DNA from: Halorubrum coriense DSM 10284
GTDB lineage: Archaea > Halobacteriota > Halobacteria > Halobacteriales > Haloferacaceae
Length of the DNA: 56,208 nt
Reading direction: 5' to 3'
Assembly: GCF_000337035.1 (NCBI RefSeq)
Contig: NZ_AOJL01000062.1
Coordinates: 1-56,208, forward strand
The notes below the pieces were generated by a model. It worked only from the letters and a program-made list of their open reading frames with translations. It was not told the origin of the DNA and searched no databases. Below, one piece after another: positions 20,346 through 27,362 of this stretch. The position numbers and the translations under genes are program-made. The number at the start of each line of letters is the position of its first letter. The stretch's first letter is position 1.

Positions 20346-21581
20346 TTATGCCACCCCCATAACGATCCCAAGTAGATGGAACAGTCCGCCCCAGATGAAC
20401 AGCGCTGCGATCAGCGTGGCGAGACTTCCGAGGAGGACGCGCGTGAGTCCGCCGCTGTTGCGGCCCTCCTTGATCAGCATAACGAAAGTGGCTACACAGG
20501 GAAAGTAGAGACTGATCATGATTACAGACATTACTGTCTCGTAGGGGGTGAGTGCGATGGCGCTCAGCTGGGCGACGGCGAGGTCCTTCCGCATGAAGCC
20601 GGCGACAAGGGCGGGAACCGTGTCTGCCGGTACGCCGAGCCAGCCGGTTAGCACAGGCTGGACTGCCATCCCAATTACACTCATGAGGTCAGTCACATAG
20701 AGTACGTTCATCACTCCGACGCCCACGAGGACGAACGGCAAACCAGTCGTGAGAAAGCCGCGGGTGCGCATCGCGAGTTTCTGGCCGAGTGGTCGCGGCC
20801 GCGGCCAGCGAAGCGGTGGGATGTCGACAATGAACTCCGGTATCGAGCCACTGACAACCCGGTTGAGGACGGCACCGAACACAAAGAAGCCAGCAATCAG
20901 ATACAGGAGGATGAATCCCGTATACTGGGGGATCAACGAGAGCATCACCCCCAACTGGGCGCCACAGGGAATAAACACCGACAGCAAGGTCATCATTATA
21001 AACCGCTGTTTTTCCCCCTCTAGTGACCGGGTCGCCTCGACGCCCGGCACGTTACATCCAAAGGAGAGAACCATCGGCACGACCGCGAAGCCGTGTAGGC
21101 CGATCCGGTGGAAGAACGTATCGAGCAACACGGCCAGCCGTGGGATATACCCTGAATCCTCAAGGACGGATAGGATAAAATATAACGCAAGCAGCGCCGG
21201 AACAACAACGCCCACGGCGATGAAGAGACCACTCGTGAGCATCCCGAACGCCTCGAAGCTATTGGTTGCCGCCGGGTCACCGACTAAGACGAAGTACACC
21301 CAAGTGCCCTCAAGCGGGAACGTTTCCTGAAGCCAGGGTAGCCAGTACCGATCGAACAGGGGCACGAAGTACCCATCGGTGAAGAAGCCGGCGACGGCGC
21401 CGAAGAAGCCCCACATCCCGTAGAGCACGGCGATTGCGAAGGGAAAGCCGGTCCACGGTGAGACCATTAACTGACCGATTTCGTCGGCGACCGAGGCCTC
21501 AGCGGTTTCGTACTCAACGGTCTGATCTGCGATTTCGTCAACGAGATTCCACCGCGCCGCAGGATCAAGCTGTGAGTCCAT
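20346..21581 (-). CDS. feoB: FeoB permease domain (split FeoB)
   Basis: This 411-residue protein covers only the membrane part of FeoB. Family motifs are GCNVPGVEATR (the first gate motif, with its conserved Cys) and the later PCGAQLGVMLSL (second Cys region), plus SGYIPRLAVLLD and the C-terminal FMRKDLAVAQL. The G domain is encoded separately by the preceding gene. I chose ATG 21581 because it lies one base after the GTPase stop. An upstream ATG at 21641 would overlap the GTPase gene. The product moves ferrous iron across the cytoplasmic membrane. The full-length single-chain FeoB is about 600-800 residues, so this is a clean domain split. Confidence 0.9.
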   Translation of the reverse strand: MDSQLDPAARWNLVDEIADQTVEYETAEASVADEIGQLMVSPWTGFPFAIAVLYGMWGFFGAVAGFFTDGYFVPLFDRYWLPWLQETFPLEGTWVYFVLVGDPAATNSFEAFGMLTSGLFIAVGVVVPALLALYFILSVLEDSGYIPRLAVLLDTFFHRIGLHGFAVVPMVLSFGCNVPGVEATRSLEGEKQRFIMMTLLSVFIPCGAQLGVMLSLIPQYTGFILLYLIAGFFVFGAVLNRVVSGSIPEFIVDIPPLRWPRPRPLGQKLAMRTRGFLTTGLPFVLVGVGVMNVLYVTDLMSVIGMAVQPVLTGWLGVPADTVPALVAGFMRKDLAVAQLSAIALTPYETVMSVIMISLYFPCVATFVMLIKEGRNSGGLTRVLLGSLATLIAALFIWGGLFHLLGIVMGVA

Positions 21582-21582
21582 A

Positions 21583-22122
21583 TCAGGAGCCGTTTCGAAT
21601 GCGTGTCTGTACCTGTTCAATTGACGGGGCGTGCGCCTCATCTATCCGACGCTGGAGGGTTTTAATTCCCCGTCCCTCCGTAGCAACGGCCGGAACAACC
21701 GGTACGCCAAGCAACCATTCAAGCCGATCGACATCGATGTCGATCCCCTTGCGACGGGCCTGATCCCACATATTGAGCGCCACGAGGAGTTCGTGTCCGC
21801 GTTCGATTAGCTCGAGCATGAGGTTGAGCCCCCGCTCAAAGCGTGTGGCATCAATCACGCCGACAACGAGCACATCGGCAGCGTCTTCGAGGAGTTCGAC
21901 CGTTACCTCTTCTGCGCGGTCTCGCGGATCAAGCGAGAAGGTGCCTGGCGTGTCGATAATGGGAACCGTATCACCGTCGATGACGAGGTCACCTTCGGCG
22001 TAGTCGACGGTTGTCCCGGAATAGTTCGACTCGGTCGCACTCGCGCCGGCGAGCCGGTTGAACAGCACGCTTTTGCCGACGTTTGGATGTCCGACGAGGA
22101 GTATCTGCGAGGGATCGGACAT
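21583..22122 (-). CDS. feoB: FeoB GTPase domain (split FeoB)
   Basis: A 179-residue stand-alone G domain. G1 is GHPNVGKS at residues 11-18, G2 the Thr in YSGTTVD, G3 DTPG, G4 NMWD (the NMxD form usual in FeoB) and G5 in PAVATEGRG. A guanine-dissociation-inhibitor-like helical tail is short or missing. The start is ATG 22122, overlapping the feoA stop by one base (TGATG). A GTG one codon earlier is possible. It gates iron import with the permease encoded next. Confidence 0.92.
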   Translation of the reverse strand: MSDPSQILLVGHPNVGKSVLFNRLAGASATESNYSGTTVDYAEGDLVIDGDTVPIIDTPGTFSLDPRDRAEEVTVELLEDAADVLVVGVIDATRFERGLNLMLELIERGHELLVALNMWDQARRKGIDIDVDRLEWLLGVPVVPAVATEGRGIKTLQRRIDEAHAPSIEQVQTRIRNGS

Positions 22123-22418
22123 CACTCAACCGAGAGTTCGATCCCTTGAGCGCACTGTCGACTGATCGACGTCACCGACTGATCAACCGCAACAACCAGT
22201 GGACCATGGAACGGGTGTTTGGACCGCACCTCAAGCTCGCGTCCGGGTCGGATGCCCATCGCGAGGGCGCGATCAGATACGTCTTCGTCGACCCGCTCAA
22301 TCGTTCCGGTCTGCCCGCTTTCGAGGGCCGCCACGTGGGTGCTACCGACGGACGACCCGTTATTCGTCTGTTCAGGTATGACCGAGGCGATGCGTCCAGA
22401 GAGCATTATTGTACTCAC
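22122..22418 (-). CDS. feoA: FeoA-like SH3 protein
   Basis: A 98-residue protein with an SH3-like core: SGQTGTIERV, ALAMGIRPGRELEVR, PLVVAVDQSVTSISRQCAQGI. This is the FeoA order of strands. FeoA is a small cytoplasmic partner of FeoB. The first codon is GTG 22418, and ATG 22406 (MLSGRIASV) is an alternative. It leads a five-gene minus-strand operon feoA-feoB(G)-feoB(permease)-membrane protein-feoC. A metal-repressor-like palindrome lies 17 bases upstream. Confidence 0.85.
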   Translation of the reverse strand: MSTIMLSGRIASVIPEQTNNGSSVGSTHVAALESGQTGTIERVDEDVSDRALAMGIRPGRELEVRSKHPFHGPLVVAVDQSVTSISRQCAQGIELSVE

Positions 22419-22434
22419 TCTCTCTGAATCAGTA

Positions 22435-22454
22435 TTTTTTGGCCCGCCTAAAAA
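22435..22454. promoter_or_regulatory. Palindromic operator upstream of feoA
   Basis: Arms TTTTTTGGC (22435-22443) and GCCTAAAAA (22446-22454) are separated by CC. Eight of nine positions pair. AGTA and TACT extend the symmetry outward. The form resembles TTAGGC-type sites bound by haloarchaeal DtxR/SirR/Idr iron repressors, and the site overlaps the expected feoA promoter. IS6 copy 2 begins only 20 bases further upstream. Confidence 0.6.
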
Positions 22455-22473
22455 GTACTGCGGTCGTGACGCC

Positions 22474-23171
22474 GGCGGTGTTCAGATAAGAATTGAAAGG
22501 TGAGGCGGTGCGTTTTCAAAGTGATCTATGCCCGAAAACGACCGCCTCAGCGTCTGTTTAGATGAGATCAACTTAGAGTTTGTGGAGCGAGAAGCAACAC
22601 CGAAACTGTTGATGAAGCTCAGTATTCAGCTCCAGCTCGCTGGCTTATCGCTTTCGAATACTGTTTCGTTTCTTGAGGTATTCGGTATTGATCGGGTTCG
22701 GTCTACCGTTCATAACTGGGTTCACAAGGCCGATTTACAGCCGGAATCTGGTCGGTGCCCGAATCACATTGCGGTCGATGAAACAGTGATTCAACTTGAC
22801 GGTGAACAATATTGGCTGTACGCCGCTGTCGATCCCAATTCAAACGATCTGCTACATACAACGCTTGAGACAACAAGAACGAACGTGATCGCAGATCAGT
22901 TTTTCGCGGAACTCCGCGAAAAACACGACGTAGATGACGCGATCGTTCTCGTTGATGGCGCGGTTCCACTTCACCGAGCCTGTGAAAAACATGGCCTCGA
23001 TTTCAGATACGAACGACATGGAAATCGGAACAACGTCGAACGTGTTTTCCGTGAGGTAAAACGTAGAACTACCTGTTTCTCAAACTGTTTCAGCAACGCC
23101 GAAGCAGAAACTGCTGACGAGTGGTTGAGGTCGTTCGCTTTCGCATGGAATCAGCTTATCTGAACACTACC
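22474..23171 (+). mobile_element. IS6-family element, copy 2
   Basis: A 698-bp element starting GGCGGTGTTCAG and ending CTGAACACTACC, with perfect 8-bp target duplications GTGACGCC at 22466-22473 and 23172-23179. It lies inverted relative to copy 1, and the two bracket 3,990 bases holding the feo operon. Because each copy has its own target duplication, each inserted independently rather than as two halves of one composite transposon. Confidence 0.94.
22528..23163 (+). CDS. IS6-family transposase
   Basis: This 211-residue transposase is near-identical to that at 17794-18429, with DDE residues in VAVDETVIQLD, DAIVLVDGAVPL and NNVERVFREVK. The reading frame is intact and likely active. It starts at ATG 22528, 54 bases inside the element. 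Confidence 0.95.
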   Translation: MPENDRLSVCLDEINLEFVEREATPKLLMKLSIQLQLAGLSLSNTVSFLEVFGIDRVRSTVHNWVHKADLQPESGRCPNHIAVDETVIQLDGEQYWLYAAVDPNSNDLLHTTLETTRTNVIADQFFAELREKHDVDDAIVLVDGAVPLHRACEKHGLDFRYERHGNRNNVERVFREVKRRTTCFSNCFSNAEAETADEWLRSFAFAWNQLI

Positions 23172-23282
23172 GTGACGCCACCACTGCGACGAACCCAACC
23201 GCGGGTACCATTACGGCACTAGCAAAAGGGCTTTTTTCCAGCGATCGAACGGACGCGTGTTCCGAAGAGAAAGCGCAGACGG

Positions 23283-23570
23283 ATGTGTGCGGGTGGCCAG
23301 CACCGCCGTCAGGGACGCTCGCGCGATACCGATGGACGGTTCACCGAGACCGTTGTACTCGAGGAGGTTCAAGACGTCTTCACGGCGATTGCGGGGCCGG
23401 TTGTCACCACCACGGATGTGGCCGACGTGCTCGGTATTTTGACCGAAGCTGCCCGTCTGGAACTCAACGATCTCGTCGCGAGGGGGTCCTCCAGCGGCGA
23501 ATGGCCGGACGGACGGTCATTTACCCTAACTGCCGCGTTGCTACGGTGGTTGTACAATACCGCGATACCG
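23283..23570 (+). pseudogene. Broken copy of winged-helix gene
   Basis: The frame reads DGRFTETVVLEEVQDVFTAI and GPVVTTTDVADVLG, nearly matching DNGRFAETVPPEAVQDVFSA and the same following motif in the intact gene at 24700-25011. After LNDLVARG the match continues in another frame (RRMAGRTVIYPN against RRRETGRTVVYW), so a frameshift near 23490 disables it. A CACTAGCAAAA motif about 60 bases upstream resembles half of the intact gene's palindrome. It faces the intact copy, with the rhodopsin operon between. Confidence 0.8.
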
Positions 23571-23603
23571 GGTGTCTATACAGTGCCGCTGTCTGCCGGG
23601 CGG

Positions 23604-24257
23604 TCAGTCACCCCAGACGGGGACAATAATGTCGACGGGCCGGGCCCGGCAGAGGAAGATCAAGAACCCGCCTTTCACCACTGCGTCGAGTAACAGGAAC
23701 CCGAGGTTCGTTACGCCGAACCCAAACAAGCCAAGCCCCTCGCTGCCGAGCAGCCACACAACTGGATAGCCCGGGCCGACAGCTAGAAACAACCGCCGTA
23801 GGTCTGCGTACAGCGCCGAGCGCAAGCTGCCGGCGCCCTGGCGATCGATGAGCAGGGCAAACAGTCCGACCAACGACAGCGTCGCGAGCGCGAACAGTGC
23901 GTAGCGCGCCGGCTCCGATGTCAGCGCGGCGCCGATGCCGGCGCCGACCATCAGCAGATCCAGGCCGACTGCGAGACGGACCGTGTTGGGCTCCTCGGTA
24001 AGCAAGAACAACCCGGCGACGTACGCCGGCGTCCCGACGAGCCACTCCGCGTAGTGGAGCCATGCGACCGAGCCTGTGGCGAGGTCAACCCGTCCGTAGC
24101 CGAGGCCAATACCGGCGTAGCTGACCGCCGACGCCCCGAAGATGACGGCGACGATCCGCCGGTAGCGCCGGGTCTCGTCGCTAGTGGGCCGTACGGCCAC
24201 GGCGCCAGCGGTAACAAGCGCGAACCCAGCGGCCGCGAAGAGACTGACGGACCGCAC
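23604..24257 (-). CDS. Divergent type-1 (microbial) rhodopsin
   Basis: A 217-residue seven-helix protein that aligns end to end with bacteriorhodopsin. Conserved features are Tyr69-Ala-Glu71-Trp in helix C, Asp100 (BR Asp115), YPVVWLLGSEG at 164-174 in helix F, Asp191 (BR Asp212) and Lys195 (BR Lys216, the retinal Schiff-base lysine). Altered positions are BR Arg82 to His68, Asp85 to Glu71, Asp96 to Gly82, Trp138 to Phe122, Trp182 to Gly161 and Glu204 to Thr. Loss of the Asp96 donor and Glu204 release group argues against an efficient proton pump. The open pocket at Gly161 suggests a shifted chromophore or another ligand. GTG 24257 starts 6 bases after the DtxR-like stop. No Htr transducer or brp gene is adjacent. 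Confidence 0.85.
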   Translation of the reverse strand: MRSVSLFAAAGFALVTAGAVAVRPTSDETRRYRRIVAVIFGASAVSYAGIGLGYGRVDLATGSVAWLHYAEWLVGTPAYVAGLFLLTEEPNTVRLAVGLDLLMVGAGIGAALTSEPARYALFALATLSLVGLFALLIDRQGAGSLRSALYADLRRLFLAVGPGYPVVWLLGSEGLGLFGFGVTNLGFLLLDAVVKGGFLIFLCRARPVDIIVPVWGD

Positions 24258-24263
24258 CGTCGG

Positions 24264-24707
24264 TCACCGGCTGACCAGCCGCTCGCAGTCGAGCGCGTTG
24301 GTCGCCTCACAGGGGCGGTCACAGGGCCGGGAGAGCTGGTCGTCTAGACGGGAGAGCCCTCCGGAGGGAACTATCCGGCCGATCCGGTAGGCCTGTTCGG
24401 TGTCCAAGGAGATATCCACCGTCTCGAAAAACTGCTGGACGAGACACCGCCGCCACAACAGGTCCCGTGCGATGCGCTCGCCGCGGGGGGCCAACTCTAC
24501 CCCGACGTAGGGCTCGTAGGTCACCAGCCCCGCCTCGTCGAGTGTTTTAATCGTCTCGGTGACCGTCGGCCCGCTCACGCCGAGGGAGCCGGCCAAAACA
24601 CCGGTGCCGACCGGGGAGTCGTCGGCGAGCGTCAATACCAGCAGCGCGCAGAGATGACGCCCCTCCGCCGGGCTCACGGGAAGGCTTGCGGGAGGCGCGT
24701 CACTCAT
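24264..24707 (-). CDS. DtxR-like regulator lacking usual metal ligands
   Basis: A 147-residue protein with the DtxR plan: winged helix (VLAGSLGVSGPTVTETIKTL, then DEAGLVTYEPYVGVELAPRG) and a dimerisation region from residue 80. The usual ligand His79 of DtxR is Cys88 here (WRRC). The Cys-x2-Glu-His motif is replaced by AYRIGR (106-111). A C-terminal group Cys129, Cys133, Cys141 replaces the usual PxxCPHGxxIP turn. It may sense redox state, a thiophilic metal or an Fe-S cluster rather than Fe/Mn. ATG 24707 overlaps the preceding gene by 8 bases, and the rhodopsin gene follows, so it probably regulates this operon or itself. Confidence 0.75.
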   Translation of the reverse strand: MSDAPPASLPVSPAEGRHLCALLVLTLADDSPVGTGVLAGSLGVSGPTVTETIKTLDEAGLVTYEPYVGVELAPRGERIARDLLWRRCLVQQFFETVDISLDTEQAYRIGRIVPSGGLSRLDDQLSRPCDRPCEATNALDCERLVSR

Positions 24708-25011
24708 CGTGTCCACCCCCGTGCCGCTCCCTCGTCGGTCGGCCACCGGTGTCGCCGGCCACCCAGTACACGACCGTCCGGCCGGTCTCACGCCGGCGGA
24801 GTTCCCCCCGCTCGACCAGCCCGTTGAGCTTCGTCCGCGCTGCTTCCGTCGATACCCCGAGTACGTCTGCGACGTCTGTGGTCGTCACGACCGGGCCGTC
24901 AACGGCGCTAAACACGTCTTGGACCGCCTCGGGCGGGACTGTCTCCGCGAACCGGCCGTTGTCGCGACGACGCCGGCGCCGCTGGCGGCGGTGTGGCGTC
25001 TTGTCGCTCAT
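24700..25011 (-). CDS. Small winged-helix DNA-binding protein
   Basis: A 103-residue protein with a very basic head (RRQRRRRRRDNGRF, residues 7-20), then a winged helix: PPEAVQDVFSA, VVTTTDVADVLGVSTEAARTKL as the helix-turn-helix, GELRRRETGRTVVYW as the wing. The fold resembles small haloarchaeal HTH proteins of the MarR/ArsR type. I cannot name a family. It leads the operon with the DtxR-like and rhodopsin genes. The gene is leaderless, with a TATA box at 25036-25043 and a 19-base palindrome just upstream of it. A broken paralogue lies at 23283. Confidence 0.75.
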   Translation of the reverse strand: MSDKTPHRRQRRRRRRDNGRFAETVPPEAVQDVFSAVDGPVVTTTDVADVLGVSTEAARTKLNGLVERGELRRRETGRTVVYWVAGDTGGRPTRERHGGGHDE

Positions 25012-25035
25012 CTCGTTAATACTACCCGCTCGTGT

Positions 25036-25063
25036 GATATAAACGGTTTGCTAGTAGCAAACC
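25036..25063 (-). promoter_or_regulatory. Promoter and operator of rhodopsin operon
   Basis: On the minus strand, a TATA-like TTTATATC (25036-25043) lies about 27 bases before ATG 25011. Directly upstream is a perfect palindrome with arms GGTTTGCTA and TAGCAAACC around one base (25045-25063). The palindrome covers the BRE position, so a bound protein would control transcription factor B access. Autoregulation by the winged-helix or DtxR-like protein is the simplest idea. Confidence 0.65.
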
Positions 25064-25186
25064 CGCCGGTCGGGTGCGCCCGTCTCAGACCGTCAGCGTG
25101 ATCTGACCGGTGAAATACAGCGAGCAGGCGGTGCGAGCGAGATCTCGAGACGACCCGTTAGCGCACTCGGGCATAACCCACAATAT

Positions 25187-25220
25187 TTCCCACTATTGGG
25201 AATACGGCTCAACATATATT
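25187..25220 (+). promoter_or_regulatory. Operator and promoter of CoA-disulfide reductase gene
   Basis: A perfect palindrome TTCCCA-CTAT-TGGGAA at 25187-25202 precedes a TATA-like CATATATT at 25213-25220, which is about 27 bases before GTG 25244. The gene therefore looks leaderless and controlled by an upstream-bound regulator. Confidence 0.55.
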
Positions 25221-25243
25221 TGCCACGAACGCAACGTCCACGC

Positions 25244-26923
25244 GTGTCACAGCAGTACGTCATTATCGGTGGAAACGCTGCCGGGATGAGCACCGCGACG
25301 CGACTCCGACGACTCGACGAGACCGCCGAGATCGTCGTCCTCGAGCGGGGAGAGAACATCTCGTACGCGAGTTGCGGACTGCCGTATCACCTCAGCGGCA
25401 CTGTCTCTGAAGACGATCTCACGGTGATGGGGAGCGAGCAGCTCGCGGCCGCCTTCGATCTCGATATCCGAACGGGCGTCGCTGCGACGAATGTCGATCC
25501 GGATACGCAGACGGTCTCGGTCACTGCGGCCGACGGGGAACCAGCGGCGATCGCCTACGACGACCTCGTTATCGCCACGGGAGCGAAGCCGCTCGTCCCG
25601 CCCATGTTCGACCTGTCCGAACTGGAACACTGTCACACGCTCCGAACCGTTTCGGACGCGACGACTATTCGCGAGAGGATGACCGGTGACGAGCGAGCGC
25701 TCGTTATCGGCGGCGGCTACATCGGCCTCGAAGTCGCCGAAAACCTCTCTGAAGCCGGGAACGACGTCGTCGTCGCCGAGTTGCTCGAACAGGTAATGCC
25801 GAACACACTCGGTCCGGAAATGGCGGCGAGAGTCGAGTCACGGCTCCGCGACCGGGGCGTCGATCTCCGGCTGGGAACCGGCGTCGACTCGCTGACGGAA
25901 CCCGGTGACGGGACGGTTGTCGCCACGACGGACGACTCGCGAGAGACGTTCGATCTCGTCGTCGTCGCAACCGGCGTCACGCCGCGAACAGAGCTGGCGG
26001 AGTCGGCAAGCGTAGAGCTACACGACAGTGGTGCGGTCGCGGTCGATGATAGAATGCGAACGTCGACGCCGTCGATCCACGCCGTCGGCGACGTCGCCGC
26101 TCCGCCGGCCGCTCGGACCGGCGGGAACGCGTGGGTACCGCTTGGTGGGCCGGCCAATCGGATGGGCCGGGTCGCCGCGAACGACATCGCCGGCCTTGAT
26201 GACCGCCTCGATCCAGTTTTGGACACCTCGATCGCGAAGGTGTTCGATCTCGATGTCGGCACCGTCGGTGACACGGTAGCGGCGCTCGACGAGGAGGGAC
26301 AGGCGTACGAAGCGGTCTACACGAGTCAGCCGGACCACGCGGAGTACTACCCCGGGGCGTCGGAGATCGACTTCAAACTCCTGTTCGATCCCGATGACGG
26401 AACGATCCTCGGTGCACAAGCCATTGGCGAGAGCGGCGTCGATAAGCGAATCGACGTCCTCGCGACGGCCATCGCACACCGGGACACCGTGTTCGATATC
26501 CGCGATTACGATCTCGCGTACGCGCCGCCATACTCGGCCGCAAAAGACCCGGTTAACGTGTTAGGAATGATTGGTGCGAACGTCGTCGAAGATATCGCCA
26601 ACGTCGTCCATCTCGACGAGTTTCTCGAACGGAAAGACGAGGCAACGGTCATCGACACCCGCCCTCCGGAGATGCGGGAGGCCCAAGGACGGATCGACGG
26701 CGACGAGAACGTCCCGCTCGGCGAGATCCGAGAGTGGGCCGCTGACGTCAACCCGGACGGAGAGGTGTTTACGTACTGTAAGATCGGGAAGAGCTCCTAC
26801 ATGGCAACGCGGGTACTGGCAGAGTACGGGATAACCGCTCGCAGCCTGACCGGCGGCTACTATCGCTACGAGTACGCGTCGACGGACGACGACAAACGAG
26901 TCGAATCCGTGCCAGCAGAGTGA
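25244..26923 (+). CDS. CoA-disulfide reductase-like flavoprotein with rhodanese domain
   Basis: A 559-residue fusion. Residues 1-440 are an FAD/NAD(P)H disulfide oxidoreductase. YVIIGGNAAGMSTATR binds FAD, SYASCGLPYH contains the single redox Cys44 typical of CoA-disulfide reductase/NADH oxidase enzymes, ALVIGGGYIGLEVAENL binds NAD(P)H, and HAVGDVA is the second FAD motif. Residues about 460-550 form a rhodanese domain with the active-site loop TYCKIGKSS, Cys about 512. Such fusions reduce CoA disulfides, persulfides or polysulfide. GTG 25244 is chosen because it starts MSQQYVIIGG and has a TATA box at the right distance. It is transcribed alone, divergent from the rhodopsin operon. Confidence 0.9.
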   Translation: MSQQYVIIGGNAAGMSTATRLRRLDETAEIVVLERGENISYASCGLPYHLSGTVSEDDLTVMGSEQLAAAFDLDIRTGVAATNVDPDTQTVSVTAADGEPAAIAYDDLVIATGAKPLVPPMFDLSELEHCHTLRTVSDATTIRERMTGDERALVIGGGYIGLEVAENLSEAGNDVVVAELLEQVMPNTLGPEMAARVESRLRDRGVDLRLGTGVDSLTEPGDGTVVATTDDSRETFDLVVVATGVTPRTELAESASVELHDSGAVAVDDRMRTSTPSIHAVGDVAAPPAARTGGNAWVPLGGPANRMGRVAANDIAGLDDRLDPVLDTSIAKVFDLDVGTVGDTVAALDEEGQAYEAVYTSQPDHAEYYPGASEIDFKLLFDPDDGTILGAQAIGESGVDKRIDVLATAIAHRDTVFDIRDYDLAYAPPYSAAKDPVNVLGMIGANVVEDIANVVHLDEFLERKDEATVIDTRPPEMREAQGRIDGDENVPLGEIREWAADVNPDGEVFTYCKIGKSSYMATRVLAEYGITARSLTGGYYRYEYASTDDDKRVESVPAE

Positions 26924-26971
26924 CATTCTCCCTGCGCTGAAGCGCGAGGCTTTCTTCTCAATTCTCCGTAA
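26924..26971 (-). repeat. IS200/IS605-type end relic
   Basis: On the minus strand it reads CTTACGGAGAATTGAGAAGA followed by a hairpin around GCGCTTCAGCGC. It matches the ends at 13147-13358 and 31388-31439 and begins immediately after the stop of the flavoprotein gene. It is inverted relative to the copy at 31388, so the two bracket 4.4 kb with the UspA, DUF302 and Acr3-like genes. Confidence 0.55.
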
Positions 26972-27121
26972 GGGTAGCTTGACGGTGCCGACTTGTGACT
27001 GACACGGCAGATTCAGTCACATCAGTATTGTGCTATTAGAACAATTAAATCCTTCGACAAAAATATATTTTTACGAATAGAACTAATCTTTACTTTTACC
27101 AAACCCGTATTTGGTAGTACG

Positions 27122-27352
27122 ATGGTAGTTGAAACAGCGGAACTCCAATCGGAACTGGAAGAAAAAGGCGAACTAATGCTCGCAGTTTCAGAGTTCGATG
27201 AACCGCTTGAGATGCACCTCCACGATTCAGAAATCGAGGACGGGGTCATCAAGATTCAGTTGACAGACGGCGTCCTCACATTCGATGTTGACGAAGTGGT
27301 CGCTATGTGGCATCATACGCACTCACTTGCTGACTTCGGACTTGAGGACTGA
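27122..27352 (+). CDS. Small acidic protein of unknown function
   Basis: A 76-residue soluble protein, strongly acidic, with alternating strands (LMLAVSEFDEPLEMHLHDSEI, VIKIQLTDGVLTFDVDEVVA) and a C-terminal helix containing MWHHTHSLADFG. The two His residues could bind metal. It resembles small conserved haloarchaeal proteins of unknown role, but I cannot name a family. ATG 27122 has upstream AT-rich sequence compatible with a promoter. Confidence 0.65.
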   Translation: MVVETAELQSELEEKGELMLAVSEFDEPLEMHLHDSEIEDGVIKIQLTDGVLTFDVDEVVAMWHHTHSLADFGLED

Positions 27353-27362
27353 TTTCAGCGAA

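Noticed and set aside
17778-23179. The two IS6 copies as one composite transposon carrying feo
   Set aside because: Each copy has its own perfect 8-bp duplication (GTTTCTGG and GTGACGCC). A composite unit would share one duplication at its outer ends.
25244-26923. Two separate genes (flavoprotein and rhodanese)
   Set aside because: The frame is continuous and the fusion is a known form of CoA-disulfide-reductase-like enzymes.
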